DNA of 64,000 nt, taken from a virus. A model generated the notes under the pieces. It searched no databases and was not told the origin of the DNA. It saw only the letters and a program-made list of their open reading frames with translations. Shown in pieces: positions 30,945-39,375 of the stretch (positions within the stretch are counted from its first letter, which is position 1; each line of letters starts with the position of its first letter). Where the stretch lies: positions 1 through 64,000 of IMG/VR virus record IMGVR_UViG_3300018080_000098; one strand, given 5' to 3'. Made by a program: the position numbers and the translations under genes.

Positions 30945-30973
30945 AACATAGCAATTCCGCTTGCCGTTGTCAA
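30945..30973 (-). promoter_or_regulatory. Sigma-70-like promoter of the BrxL-like gene
   Basis: Minus strand: TTGACA (30973-30968), 17-bp spacer, TATGTT (30950-30945). Confidence 0.7.
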
Positions 30974-31016
30974 GCGGCAATCGGGAATTGCAGCGAAATT
31001 TCAAACGGTTGGGAAT

Positions 31017-31682
31017 TTACGGATGCTGCTGAATCAGTTGCAAAAATTGACGCAACTTCCGCGGGTTGGAGTGGAGCAGCACTATGGAATACTTTTTACC
31101 ACGAAGGACGCGGCGGCGCAAGGCACGCCACATTTTCTTGGCAGACCACCGGTAGTCCTGCACGTGCGCGGGGACGTGTGTCAATTTTAATCTGCGTGCT
31201 GCGCGCCAGGTTTTCTTGCAGCGAGATAGGAAGGGAGCTCGCCAGAGTGTAGGGTTAGCTTTGCTGTAGCGGTAGACTAGCTTCTGTGTTCGTTTGAGCT
31301 CTCGGTAGACCTTCTTGGCTGATAGCTTGCACAGGTTCTTGTGGGTTAATGAATGGTTCCCTACAGCATGCTTGTCTTTCAGGATGGCCAGGAATGCTCC
31401 GTACAGTCTTTTGAATCCGGGGTCTTTGGGGTACCTACTGTAGTAGTACAGGGGCCATCCTACCACAAAGAAGGTTGCTCGTATCTTGTGCTTGCGCAGT
31501 ATCTTGAGGATGGCAAGGGTATAATTATTAGGATGGTCGTCGACGGTCCAGCACACCTTGTGGGGGTGTTTCAGAACAGAAATTTTTTGGCAGAGTAATC
31601 CGGAAGGGGGTGTGGCGAGAACTGCTGATTTTGTATAGAGAGATGCTACCAGTAGAACTCCCACAGCAATAGTGTATCGCAT
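31017..31682 (-). CDS. Secreted polysaccharide deacetylase (NodB domain)
   Basis: 221 residues from MRYTIAVGVLLVASLY, a signal peptide of ~24 residues. NodB motifs: VCWTVDDHP (motif 1, two Asp), GNHSLTHKN (motif 2, HxxxH zinc ligands), LWRAPFL (motif 3, RxPF), and a late IVLLHSNP (motif 5). Enzymes of this fold deacetylate chitin, peptidoglycan or other N- or O-acetylated glycans outside the membrane. The tail is very basic. The context, just before the HNH and tail genes, suggests a role in envelope modification. The conserved 15-mer (31628-31642) is read through within its signal-peptide codons. Confidence 0.9.
   Translation of the reverse strand: MRYTIAVGVLLVASLYTKSAVLATPPSGLLCQKISVLKHPHKVCWTVDDHPNNYTLAILKILRKHKIRATFFVVGWPLYYYSRYPKDPGFKRLYGAFLAILKDKHAVGNHSLTHKNLCKLSAKKVYRELKRTQKLVYRYSKANPTLWRAPFLSRCKKTWRAARRLKLTHVPAHVQDYRWSAKKMWRALRRRVLRGKKYSIVLLHSNPRKLRQFLQLIQQHP
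31628..31642 (-). promoter_or_regulatory. Conserved 15-mer CTCTCTATACAAAAT, copy 4 (inside a coding region)
   Basis: Perfect match, within codons 14-19 of the deacetylase; identity is maintained despite the coding constraint. Confidence 0.5.
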
Positions 31683-31684
31683 AG

Positions 31685-32296
31685 CTACTCGAAGGGAATG
31701 AGGTCGCCCATGTCTTTCGCAAGCGTAGGAGTCTCTGTGCAATCTATGTCGACCCCGAAATATTTCTCGGGGTCTTTGGCGTGCATGCGTGAGGACGTGG
31801 CTAGTTTCACGTGGTTCGTGATCAGTATCTGCAGATACTTGTACATTCCTAGCTGGCGCTTGCTGCCCGGGTTTTTGTGCTGCGCTGCCAGGTGCTTCAG
31901 CATCTTGTGCACCGAGCGAGGAAGAGGGACTTGGACTAGCACCGTGTCCTCCTCCACGAGCTCTTCCATATCCTCCGGGATGAAGGAGTCTATCGTGGTG
32001 GCCACGAGGTTGGCGAGCTCGAGGAGTCTCTGCTTGCCAGCGGGGGACAGGTTCTGGGATGCCTGGTACTGCTGCGCCAGGTCCGATACCAAACCCTTCT
32101 TCCTACCTCGCATGAAGTGAGCTAGGCGGTGCACCAGGTCGTGGCACGATCCACACAGCCACACCAGGTTCTCCGGATCGTCCTTCTCGCCACCGTAGCC
32201 TTGGGGCCGCTTGTGGTGCTCGTGCAGTAGCCGTGTGTCGACAGGCATTCCCTGGTGCACGTAACAGCGAGCGGTTTGGTATTTTTCAGCAGGCAT
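31685..32296 (-). CDS. HNH endonuclease
   Basis: 203 residues. The HNH core lies at residues ~20-60: LLHEHHKRPQGYGG, then DPENLVWLCGSCHDLVH, giving the His-Asn-His triad and one CxxC zinc pair. The C-terminal 130 residues are helical with a VQVPLPRSVHKMLKHLA segment like a ribbon-helix-helix DNA-binding part. Either a homing endonuclease or a terminase/packaging-associated nicking enzyme; position next to the tail module does not decide. Confidence 0.88.
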   Translation of the reverse strand: MPAEKYQTARCYVHQGMPVDTRLLHEHHKRPQGYGGEKDDPENLVWLCGSCHDLVHRLAHFMRGRKKGLVSDLAQQYQASQNLSPAGKQRLLELANLVATTIDSFIPEDMEELVEEDTVLVQVPLPRSVHKMLKHLAAQHKNPGSKRQLGMYKYLQILITNHVKLATSSRMHAKDPEKYFGVDIDCTETPTLAKDMGDLIPFE

Positions 32297-32317
32297 CGCT
32301 ATCTCTTACCAACCAAC

Positions 32318-32332
32318 ATTTTGTATAGAGAG
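32318..32332 (-). promoter_or_regulatory. Conserved 15-mer CTCTCTATACAAAAT, copy 5
   Basis: It lies between the stop of the gene at 32335 and the ATG of the HNH gene, about 22 bases upstream of that ATG. Confidence 0.6.
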
Positions 32333-32334
32333 GG

Positions 32335-32565
32335 CTACTGCACACGCAGGATGCCTTTGTGTAGCAATCCAAACAGATTGCTGGACCGATTGATCAACCC
32401 CGGTTCCGTATACTTCGGGGCGAGCTCTACCGTGCTCAACCCGGGGATCAGCACCGTTCGTACGCCGCCTTCTGCCAACGGGATCTTGACCATTGCCTGG
32501 CCGGGATGAGGGTTGTACACTACGACCTTTCCTTCGACGATCGCTCTCGCTAGTTTCTTGCTCAT
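32335..32565 (-). CDS. Small hypothetical tail-region protein
   Basis: 76 residues, MSKKLARAIVEGKVVVYNPH at the start, strand-rich, with LIPGLSTVELAPKY. It follows the tape measure gene by 6 bases, so it may be a small virion or tail protein. No family recognised. Confidence 0.75.
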   Translation of the reverse strand: MSKKLARAIVEGKVVVYNPHPGQAMVKIPLAEGGVRTVLIPGLSTVELAPKYTEPGLINRSSNLFGLLHKGILRVQ

Positions 32566-32571
32566 CGTTTT

Positions 32572-35361
32572 TTATCCTGTCTTCGACGTGTTGGTTATCG
32601 GTGGGTTGTCCGCCCTGGTCTGGTCGATGCCTTTCACCAGGTTGGCTATGCTGAACACGAGTTTTTGCGCAGGGAGGTTGTACTCCATCGTTCCGCTGAC
32701 TGAGTTGAGCTTGCCTTCCTGGGCCAACCCTTCGCCCCCTTCTCCAGTTCCTTCTATCTTGAGATTGAGCGCTGTTGCTGCTGCTTCTTGTGCCCTCTGC
32801 GTTTCCTTGCCTTGGGCGAGCTCCCCTATGAGTTGTACTGCTAGCGGTGTTCCTCTTGCTTGCTGCATCAGCTCTTTGTAAGCTTGTACGTCTGTAAGGC
32901 GCCCCTCTGCTCTCCTCGCGCTTAGCTCATCTAGTCGCTTCGAAAGAGCTCCCTGCGTTCCCGTTACCTGCTCCCGCGCTTGCTTCGCTATGTCCCCTAG
33001 CGTTCCAGCTCCCATTGCAGCCATCACTTGTTTCTGCTTTTCTTCCGCTTCCTTCTTCGCTCCCTCTTTAACAATGACCGCTTCATCCGCTTTTTTCTGG
33101 GCCCGTTCTAACCGCTGTTGTAATGGGCTTTTAGAAGTCTTCTTTTCCGGAGCCGTTTTTTCAGGTGGCCCCTTTTTTGTTTTTTCTTCTGTGTTCTTTT
33201 TCCTTTGCGCAGCGCGTAGCTTTGCGATTTGGCTGCTTAGCTCAACGTCAGATTTACTTTTGCGTCTGACCACGAAATCTTCCCACCAACTTTTTTCTGA
33301 TGCCGGACCGGCGCGGTAGGCGAGCTGTTCCTTCTTCGAGACCAGTGCATCATTTATAGCTCCCAATCCTTTGTATATCCCGGCTGCAACCATAGCGTAG
33401 ACGTTACCAGACAGCAACGCCAAATTGGCTGTCATATCATCTCTTCCTTGCTGCCCCATCAACCCCATCATTCCTGCCGCACCCATTGCCATTCCCCCTC
33501 CTCGTACAGCCATACCTCCGTACCTGCCAAATCGTCCTCCCCCCGGTGTAGCGGCAGCTCCTGCGGGAGTTAAAGGCATTCCCGATCTGGCAGCTGAAGC
33601 TGCTGTAGCAGCTCTTCTTGATGCGTAGGTACCTCTCCGAGCTCCCCTTCCAGCTCCTCCTGGTAATCCTCCTCCCCGTCCACCTATTCCACCACTAGAA
33701 TAAATAGCTCTTTCTATACGGATGAGCGCACTGTACTCTTTCCACCGAGCACGTGCGAGCGCTATCAAACTAGCACCAGCAGCCGCCAATGTTATATAGA
33801 TATTTTCTTTCAACCAATTAATTATCTGGTCGGTCCACTTAGCAATCTTCGCCGTGAACAAGAAAGTCTTCTCTGTAGGCGTTAACGCCTTTTTCGCTAA
33901 CTCCGCTTGCTCTTCTCTATACTTGTTCGCTGCCTCGTTTGCTGCTTTATCATCACCAGCAAACTCCTCCATCTTGTTCATAAATCCGCTACCCGGTCCC
34001 AGCTGCTCCGCTAGAATACGCGCCGCTATTGGATTCTTCTGAAGCTCCGCGTTACCCTGGATAATCTCATTGCGCAACTGAGTCGGCAGATCGGAAAACC
34101 GTTTTAGCACCATCGCCATCAAACGCGGGTCCCCCTTAGCTGCCTGGAGAACTTCCCGCATCGCTTGGATCTCGTTCAGAGTACCTTTTTTGATCCCTTC
34201 ACTAACAAACTTCAAACGTCGCTTAACACGCTCATCTCCAGCTGCAGCAAACTCATCTATTCGATTCATGATATCGTGTGCAGATTGTACACCGAAAATA
34301 TTTTTAAGCTGCGTACTCTGCAAGGTGGTCAGAAGTTTCACCACCCCAGAGTTCATACTTTTGATTTCCTCTACGTTCAGTCCCGCCTCCCTGCCTATCT
34401 TCTGCAACGGTACCAGCGCAGCCGCAAACGCCCCCGTGTTCAAAGCACCAAACTTCATCGCCTCACTGGCTTCCTGCATGGTAGCCATCCAGTCCTGTGC
34501 TTTGAGGTTTGCCTTCTCTAACTCACCTGGCGTCTTGCGGAGCTCCTTCAAATACGTATCATACGCCTTTGCCACCAACATCGTTTCATTCTGTGCTTCT
34601 TTGAGCGTCCTGTTGGTACGTCGCATACGTTCGTCGGTGTATGCCATGAACTTAGGTAAATCCATCCCCAACCGACGCGTCAGCAGCAGTGCATCCCGCG
34701 ACAGGTCCTTCAGCACTCCCCGACTATCTTTGTATGCTTGGATCTGTGTGATAAATTGTTTCCTGGCTGCCTCCTGAATCTTCATCCCCTCATCAGAGGA
34801 AATGTAGAATTCGTCCATAAGTTCGTTGGTAATTTTATATTGCTGCCAAACTAGATTAACACTCTTCTGTAAACCCTTGCTTGCTTTCTCCTGCATCCCC
34901 GTGTGGTACAACAAAGATCTCGTGTAGAGTTCTTGCCCTTCACGGAGAACTTTCAAATGGCGATTGTACTGTGCAGTTACATTGGTAAGCTTTTTGAACT
35001 CGACTACTGCTCCTGTAGCCGCTTGCTTCATTGTATTGGTAGCGTGCGTGGCACCAAAGGTTTCGTCCGTGTACTTCTTTAGCTGCTGCCAACTTTCCTT
35101 CAACTTGTCGTTGAGTGTCTGTGCTTCTTCCGCAGCTCGCTTCGCACGACGGCCAAAGTTCTGTGTCTTGTCTGCAGCAGGAACAATAGTCTGGCTGTAG
35201 CGCTGTATGTTAGCTGCACTTTCGCTCAGCGCCCTCCCCATTTCCTTAGACGCTTTGGTAGCCTCGTCCAGAGATGCAGACATCCCTTCGCTGGTTTTTG
35301 TAACCGCCTCGGTTTTTTTACTGAGGTCGTCTACTCCAAAGAGATCATCGTTGTCAGCCAT
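32572..35361 (-). CDS. Tail tape measure protein
   Basis: 929 residues. Long coiled-coil N-terminal half (residues ~10-480), a hydrophobic stretch around 500-530 (IYITLAAAGASLIALA), and a Gly/Ala/Met-rich low-complexity region with MAVRGGGMAMGAAGMMGLMG. A Lys/Glu/Pro-rich C-terminal coiled coil follows. Size, composition and the frameshifted chaperone pair directly upstream identify it. At the usual ~1.5 Angstrom per residue it predicts a tail near 140 nm. Confidence 0.9.
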   Translation of the reverse strand: MADNDDLFGVDDLSKKTEAVTKTSEGMSASLDEATKASKEMGRALSESAANIQRYSQTIVPAADKTQNFGRRAKRAAEEAQTLNDKLKESWQQLKKYTDETFGATHATNTMKQAATGAVVEFKKLTNVTAQYNRHLKVLREGQELYTRSLLYHTGMQEKASKGLQKSVNLVWQQYKITNELMDEFYISSDEGMKIQEAARKQFITQIQAYKDSRGVLKDLSRDALLLTRRLGMDLPKFMAYTDERMRRTNRTLKEAQNETMLVAKAYDTYLKELRKTPGELEKANLKAQDWMATMQEASEAMKFGALNTGAFAAALVPLQKIGREAGLNVEEIKSMNSGVVKLLTTLQSTQLKNIFGVQSAHDIMNRIDEFAAAGDERVKRRLKFVSEGIKKGTLNEIQAMREVLQAAKGDPRLMAMVLKRFSDLPTQLRNEIIQGNAELQKNPIAARILAEQLGPGSGFMNKMEEFAGDDKAANEAANKYREEQAELAKKALTPTEKTFLFTAKIAKWTDQIINWLKENIYITLAAAGASLIALARARWKEYSALIRIERAIYSSGGIGGRGGGLPGGAGRGARRGTYASRRAATAASAARSGMPLTPAGAAATPGGGRFGRYGGMAVRGGGMAMGAAGMMGLMGQQGRDDMTANLALLSGNVYAMVAAGIYKGLGAINDALVSKKEQLAYRAGPASEKSWWEDFVVRRKSKSDVELSSQIAKLRAAQRKKNTEEKTKKGPPEKTAPEKKTSKSPLQQRLERAQKKADEAVIVKEGAKKEAEEKQKQVMAAMGAGTLGDIAKQAREQVTGTQGALSKRLDELSARRAEGRLTDVQAYKELMQQARGTPLAVQLIGELAQGKETQRAQEAAATALNLKIEGTGEGGEGLAQEGKLNSVSGTMEYNLPAQKLVFSIANLVKGIDQTRADNPPITNTSKTG

Positions 35362-35396
35362 AACAAGTTCCTACAATTGTTCCAATAAGAATATCG

Positions 35397-35882
35397 CTAC
35401 TTTCCTACTACTTTTGGTCGGATGAAGGTTCCTACGAAATCCAGGAACTGGTCCCGATCTGTAGATTCATACAGGTCCACGATGTCACTACTCTTAACCC
35501 ACTTCGGCGCGTTGATGCCGACCTTGCTACCGAACGACTTCCGAACGTGGTCCAGCAAATTGGGTTCCATGATTGCCGCCAACGGAATGAACAGTTCGTC
35601 AGGAGCCATTCTACGCTTGCCGCCACCACGGTCCCGCATTGCTTCTATGTCATCTCTCTCCCATAGTACCCCCAAAGCCTTCTTGAGATCTCTAAACCTC
35701 TCCTCCTCTACCAGCGTCTGCCAGTAGTCCATGAACAACAAGGCGGTCTTGTTCTTCCACAAATCCTTCGCTTTGGACTCCGTCGGAAGAACGCCTGCTC
35801 GCGCTATGACTCGTCCCCAGACTGCGAGTTCGTCGTCGTCTCTACTTCTTGGGATGGCATGGCTAAAGGGTAGAGAGTCGCC
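35397..35882 (-). CDS. Minus-one frame extension of the tail assembly chaperone (GT-type)
   Basis: This open frame begins just after a TAA at 35885-35883 and runs to 35397, but has no ATG or GTG before its first ~45 codons; the first usable start would be TTG 35762. It reads LPFSHAIPRSRDDDELAVWG and on to ALLFMDYWQTLVEEERF. It is entered from the gene at 35804-37069 by a -1 slip on CCCTTTA (35870-35864). The fusion would have 402 residues of the upstream protein plus about 155 from this frame, ~557 in all. This is the classic G/GT arrangement before a tape measure gene. Confidence 0.82.
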   Translation of the reverse strand, partial: GDSLPFSHAIPRSRDDDELAVWGRVIARAGVLPTESKAKDLWKNKTALLFMDYWQTLVEEERFRDLKKALGVLWERDDIEAMRDRGGGKRRMAPDELFIPLAAIMEPNLLDHVRKSFGSKVGINAPKWVKSSDIVDLYESTDRDQFLDFVGTFIRPKVVGK

Positions 35883-37069
35883 TTATCCATCTGGCGGTCC
35901 TTCATCACCTCCCGTTTCTTATCAAACAACAAAGGCAGCTCTTCGTACGGGCCGAACTCTTCCTCCAGGAATTCGCTAAACCTCTCCGCACAAAGTAACC
36001 GGAGGTCTGTGGGCATATCAAATGGATCCAGTTGCGCGCCACAAGAAAAACATTCTTTCTCATCTACACTAACCTGCACACCACACGTACAGAACTTGCG
36101 GAAGATGTTTACGGAGATTGTCTTTGCGTCTACCACTTCCCCCTTTTCAGCAGCACGACTGATCGTGTGCTCTTCCACCAAGGGAATACTCAAAAATTCG
36201 TAGATGGGTACACCGTCCACTCCCACCAATCCCGCTGACACCATCAACGCCGCAGCATTGATTCCCTCGTCTCGCAGGTTCAACGCAACCCAGTTGTCCA
36301 ACCGCCCGTTCGTTGGCGCGAAATGCCACTTCACCCCAGCCCATTCCACAGCCGCTGGTTTGATCTGAGCCAACCCCAGATTGGCCTTCAACTTCGCCAG
36401 CGCTGGGTGCTCCTTCTTTTTCGGGACCACACGCTCCAACGTGTACCCCTCTGCGATGTTCTCCGCTACCTGCCGCGCCTCCGCTGCACCTCCGTAGTCA
36501 CCTCGATTGCGCAGCTCCACCTCCTGGTCCAGAAGCTGCCGAAGCATCTCGGCACTGTTCTCAAACAGCGCCTGCTGCGCCGCTGATGCAGCAGCAGTAG
36601 GTTGCGCAGCAGCAGGAGCTTGCTGTGGCGCTCCCTCCTGCACCTGCTGGTACGCCTGGGCTTCACCAGGAGGAGGCCCCGCAGGTGACTGCCGCAAGTA
36701 ATCCGGCATCATCTCCTCAGCTTTGCTTTGAGCTGCCGGATTCGCCGCCGGTCCCCTTTGCTGAGCTCCCCTCTGCATCTCGGGCTTCTTCCCATCCTTG
36801 TCCGTCATACTAGGCTCGAACATCGGCACACCCTCACCAGCCTGCATCCGATGCGCCCGTTCGAGATCTTCGTTCGATACGGGGCGCACCCGACGCCCCA
36901 TCATCTGCTGGACGGGAGCGTTCGCCACAAACCCCGAAGGGTCATCCACGATGTTCCCCGAGTCTTCCGTAAGCCCCAGATCCTCCTCCACCGCTCCCGT
37001 TTCTCCCGAAGGAGTATCCGGACCTTCAGGTGGTCCACCGCTGTTGATGCCTGTTTTCTGCGTTCCCAT
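35804..37069 (-). CDS. Tail assembly chaperone, G-type (zero frame)
   Basis: 421 residues. The N-terminal ~200 are low-complexity, rich in Pro, Gly, Gln and Ala. The middle has EWAGVKWHFAPTNGRLDNW and NLRDEGINAAALMVSAGLVG. A zinc ribbon (CTCG..CFSCG) lies near residue 330. A helical C-terminal region follows. The zero frame ends 19 codons after the slippery site. It is larger than the usual G protein. Assignment rests on position before the tape measure and on the frameshift. Confidence 0.75.
   Translation of the reverse strand: MGTQKTGINSGGPPEGPDTPSGETGAVEEDLGLTEDSGNIVDDPSGFVANAPVQQMMGRRVRPVSNEDLERAHRMQAGEGVPMFEPSMTDKDGKKPEMQRGAQQRGPAANPAAQSKAEEMMPDYLRQSPAGPPPGEAQAYQQVQEGAPQQAPAAAQPTAAASAAQQALFENSAEMLRQLLDQEVELRNRGDYGGAAEARQVAENIAEGYTLERVVPKKKEHPALAKLKANLGLAQIKPAAVEWAGVKWHFAPTNGRLDNWVALNLRDEGINAAALMVSAGLVGVDGVPIYEFLSIPLVEEHTISRAAEKGEVVDAKTISVNIFRKFCTCGVQVSVDEKECFSCGAQLDPFDMPTDLRLLCAERFSEFLEEEFGPYEELPLLFDKKREVMKDRQMDKATLYPLAMPSQEVETTTNSQSGDES
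35864..35870 (-). other. Programmed -1 frameshift heptamer
   Basis: C CCT TTA on the minus strand, codons 401-402 of the upstream gene, exactly in X XXY YYZ phase. It lies 4 codons inside the open -1 frame. Confidence 0.8.
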
Positions 37070-37083
37070 CTGTTAGCCTTTCT

Positions 37084-38235
37084 TTACGCTGCCAGGAAAT
37101 CCCATCTGCCAATGCCCCGGCCCCACTTGCGCGTGATCGCGTGTGGCACCAAAGGACAGTAGTAGTGAGACCCCTCTCGTTTAGCTGGTTGGACAGGGTG
37201 TGTTTGATTCAAAATATCAGCCCACTCAGATTGTTCCGATTTCACGTACGGGTGGAGCTCCACAAATTTGTCTACGTCCAAACATGGTTTATTGTTTTCC
37301 CCTTGAACGCGCATGATCGATTCGTGGATACCCAGCAGGCACATGTTGTCGATTACTGTGTACGCTCCGAATATCAAGTAGAAGGCGTAACCCAGCGCTG
37401 GGTGTAAACACTCCCTGATTACAGACTCCGGAAGCCTACGCCCGCTATGAGAAATTACGGGAAACTTGGCTACCCCTACTACAACATCTTCCCCCAACAA
37501 ACCCTCGCGAGGCTTCTGCAACCGAGTCAGTAAATCGAAGCTCTCCTCCAAATCACTATCCACCGCCTTCTCCGTCGCCTCCGCAAGCTGCTTCTCCGTT
37601 ACACGCCACCCCCGCTTCTGTGCTTTCTCAAGGAAAGGCGCAAGCGCTGTGTCCTCCTCTGTGTGGAAGAGCGCACGCGGAGAGGCAGCAATGATGTTGG
37701 GGTTGGTAGGAAGGGTGACAGCGGCAGCAATCTTCGTGTAGGGAATGAGCTTGAAGCGCGCTGCTTCTGTATCAGTAACGACACGCTGCAGCCGGTTCTG
37801 TATGAGAGCTACCCGGCTGGTGATGCTGCCACGGGCAAAGACTGCCAGAGAATCCACCACCTGCAAAATTTCGTCCGCTGTACGCGCCAGGTCTTGCAGC
37901 ATTCCAGCTGCTTCGTGGTCACTCGTCTCTTTCTTCGCTCCCTGCTGAAAACAAATGGAGGCACTCTCGAGCTTTGATTGCAAAACGTGCGCCCGGCGAG
38001 TGATGGTTTGTGGAAGGTGCTTGCCAGCTTGGATGTGCTTCCGCGTTCTCTCAAACGATAAGAAATTTAATAACTCTTCCGCAGTATTTGCAGCGTCCAA
38101 TACAAGCTGGAGCACACCCTCCACCACTTGAGCTGTGCGCACGCGTCGCAGAGAGCTCCTAGTTGGTTGAGTAGTTTTGTGGTAGTCCTTGAATTTATAA
38201 GAGGTTGTGGGTGTTCGAGATCTCGTTGTTCGCAT
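37084..38235 (-). CDS. Hypothetical tail-region protein
   Basis: 383 residues. The first 30 are Arg/Thr/Ser-rich. Residues ~35-165 form helices with a repeated pattern (AQVVEGVLQLVLDAANTAEELLNF..; RTADEILQVVDSLAVF). The C-terminal half is mixed. It lies between the tube gene and the chaperone, so it may be a virion or tail-assembly protein. No family recognised. Confidence 0.75.
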   Translation of the reverse strand: MRTTRSRTPTTSYKFKDYHKTTQPTRSSLRRVRTAQVVEGVLQLVLDAANTAEELLNFLSFERTRKHIQAGKHLPQTITRRAHVLQSKLESASICFQQGAKKETSDHEAAGMLQDLARTADEILQVVDSLAVFARGSITSRVALIQNRLQRVVTDTEAARFKLIPYTKIAAAVTLPTNPNIIAASPRALFHTEEDTALAPFLEKAQKRGWRVTEKQLAEATEKAVDSDLEESFDLLTRLQKPREGLLGEDVVVGVAKFPVISHSGRRLPESVIRECLHPALGYAFYLIFGAYTVIDNMCLLGIHESIMRVQGENNKPCLDVDKFVELHPYVKSEQSEWADILNQTHPVQPAKREGSHYYCPLVPHAITRKWGRGIGRWDFLAA

Positions 38236-38334
38236 TAGCCGCCCGCTTCCTTGATAAACTTGACAGCGTCATGTTTATTTTACAATGGATCTACTGATTT
38301 TGAGTGATAGCTTCAGAGAACCAGTGAAAGTTTA

Positions 38335-38356
38335 GCAGATCTGCCCCCAGATCCGC
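38335..38356 (-). other. Hairpin in the tube-distal gap
   Basis: GCGGATCTG-GGGG-CAGATCTGC (minus strand), 9 bp with one wobble and a GGGG loop. It is in the 215-bp gap 38236-38450 between the tube gene and the gene at 37084. A second small hairpin, CCTGTA-4-TACAGG, is at 38418-38433. No U-tract follows either; they may be processing or attenuation sites. Confidence 0.4.
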
Positions 38357-38450
38357 AACCCAAACAACACAATATTTTTGACGAAAGGTAGACCAGACTA
38401 CAAGGATATGCAGTCCACCTGTAGAATTACAGGAAAGAGGAGGAGCTCAG

Positions 38451-38993
38451 CTAGGCGATGATCTGCCGCGCGACGTAGTTGAATTGGAAGTTCGCGATGA
38501 CCCTCGCGTTCCCTCCAGCCTCGTAAGCTGTTTCGTTACGGTCGGTTAGCCAGCAGCCACGGTACACCCAGATGCGGTACTCGCTAACACCGCGCCACCA
38601 GAACTCGTGCGCGGTGAAGGGATGCGTCTGCTCGATGAGGTCGTTCAGCTGACCCTGGCCCTTCAGACCCAGCTGAATATCGATCTCCTTGTCCCACATC
38701 TCGGCCACAGTCGCCGCGATGGTCAAGCCCTCCCACCGACCAGGCACGTAATCCACCGGCTTGCCCCACGTGAGGTCACTGAGCTCGTAGACGTGCTCAC
38801 CACCACGTGCCCAGGCACCCGACGTGTCCCAGCTTTGGATACGCCCAATCACGTTCCCGTCCACAGCAATCGAAATACCGTGGTACGTTTTGCTCGTTGG
38901 AGCATGCTCATGACTGTAGTCGAGCGGTGCAGACTCTTGACCGTACGGGTTCCCAGCATAAGGTTCGTAGTTTAGTTCCGCCGGTGCTGGCAT
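38451..38993 (-). CDS. Tail tube protein
   Basis: 180 residues. The pattern SIAVDGNVIGRIQSWDTSG, then LTWGKPVDYVPGRWEGLTI, and a late VIANFQFNYVARQI matches the compact beta-sandwich tube proteins of contractile-tailed phages in length and motif order. It is placed between sheath and tape measure genes. Confidence 0.8.
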   Translation of the reverse strand: MPAPAELNYEPYAGNPYGQESAPLDYSHEHAPTSKTYHGISIAVDGNVIGRIQSWDTSGAWARGGEHVYELSDLTWGKPVDYVPGRWEGLTIAATVAEMWDKEIDIQLGLKGQGQLNDLIEQTHPFTAHEFWWRGVSEYRIWVYRGCWLTDRNETAYEAGGNARVIANFQFNYVARQIIA

Positions 38994-39013
38994 GAATCAC
39001 ATCCTTCCAAGGA

Positions 39014-39364
39014 TTACTGCAACGCTTCGAGGACCTTCGCCAGGTCAGGCAATGCAGCTTTGGCGTTTCCCAATTTCTTAGTAGTGGCCGCGCTCTCACT
39101 CCAAGCGGCAATCCGCAACACACTACGTAGCTTGAGCTCCTTGCTCGAGTCCTGCTCCGTCCCCGCGAGCGCCAGGGCAATCTCCCGTACCAGAGTACCG
39201 TTCGGACCCTCCGGTAGCTCCTTCACACCAAGGTACGTGCACGCCAACCTGACACCGTGTTCAGACAGCTCTTCACCCAACTTGATGGCATCCTCGTGAT
39301 GACCAGCCAAAGCAAGCTTGCGCTGGATGGCCTTCAACTCTCTGTAGGCAACAGCTTTCTGCAT
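39014..39364 (-). CDS. Small helical tail-region protein
   Basis: 116 residues, all helical, MQKAVAYRELKAIQRKLALA at the start. Unknown virion or assembly protein, part of the sheath-tube operon. Confidence 0.7.
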   Translation of the reverse strand: MQKAVAYRELKAIQRKLALAGHHEDAIKLGEELSEHGVRLACTYLGVKELPEGPNGTLVREIALALAGTEQDSSKELKLRSVLRIAAWSESAATTKKLGNAKAALPDLAKVLEALQ

Positions 39365-39375
39365 AGCAAATCTCG

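Noticed and set aside
35397-35762. Independent 121-codon gene starting at TTG 35762
   Set aside because: The frame extends upstream to the frameshift site, has protein-like content there, and lacks a ribosome site at the TTG; fusion by frameshift is the better model.
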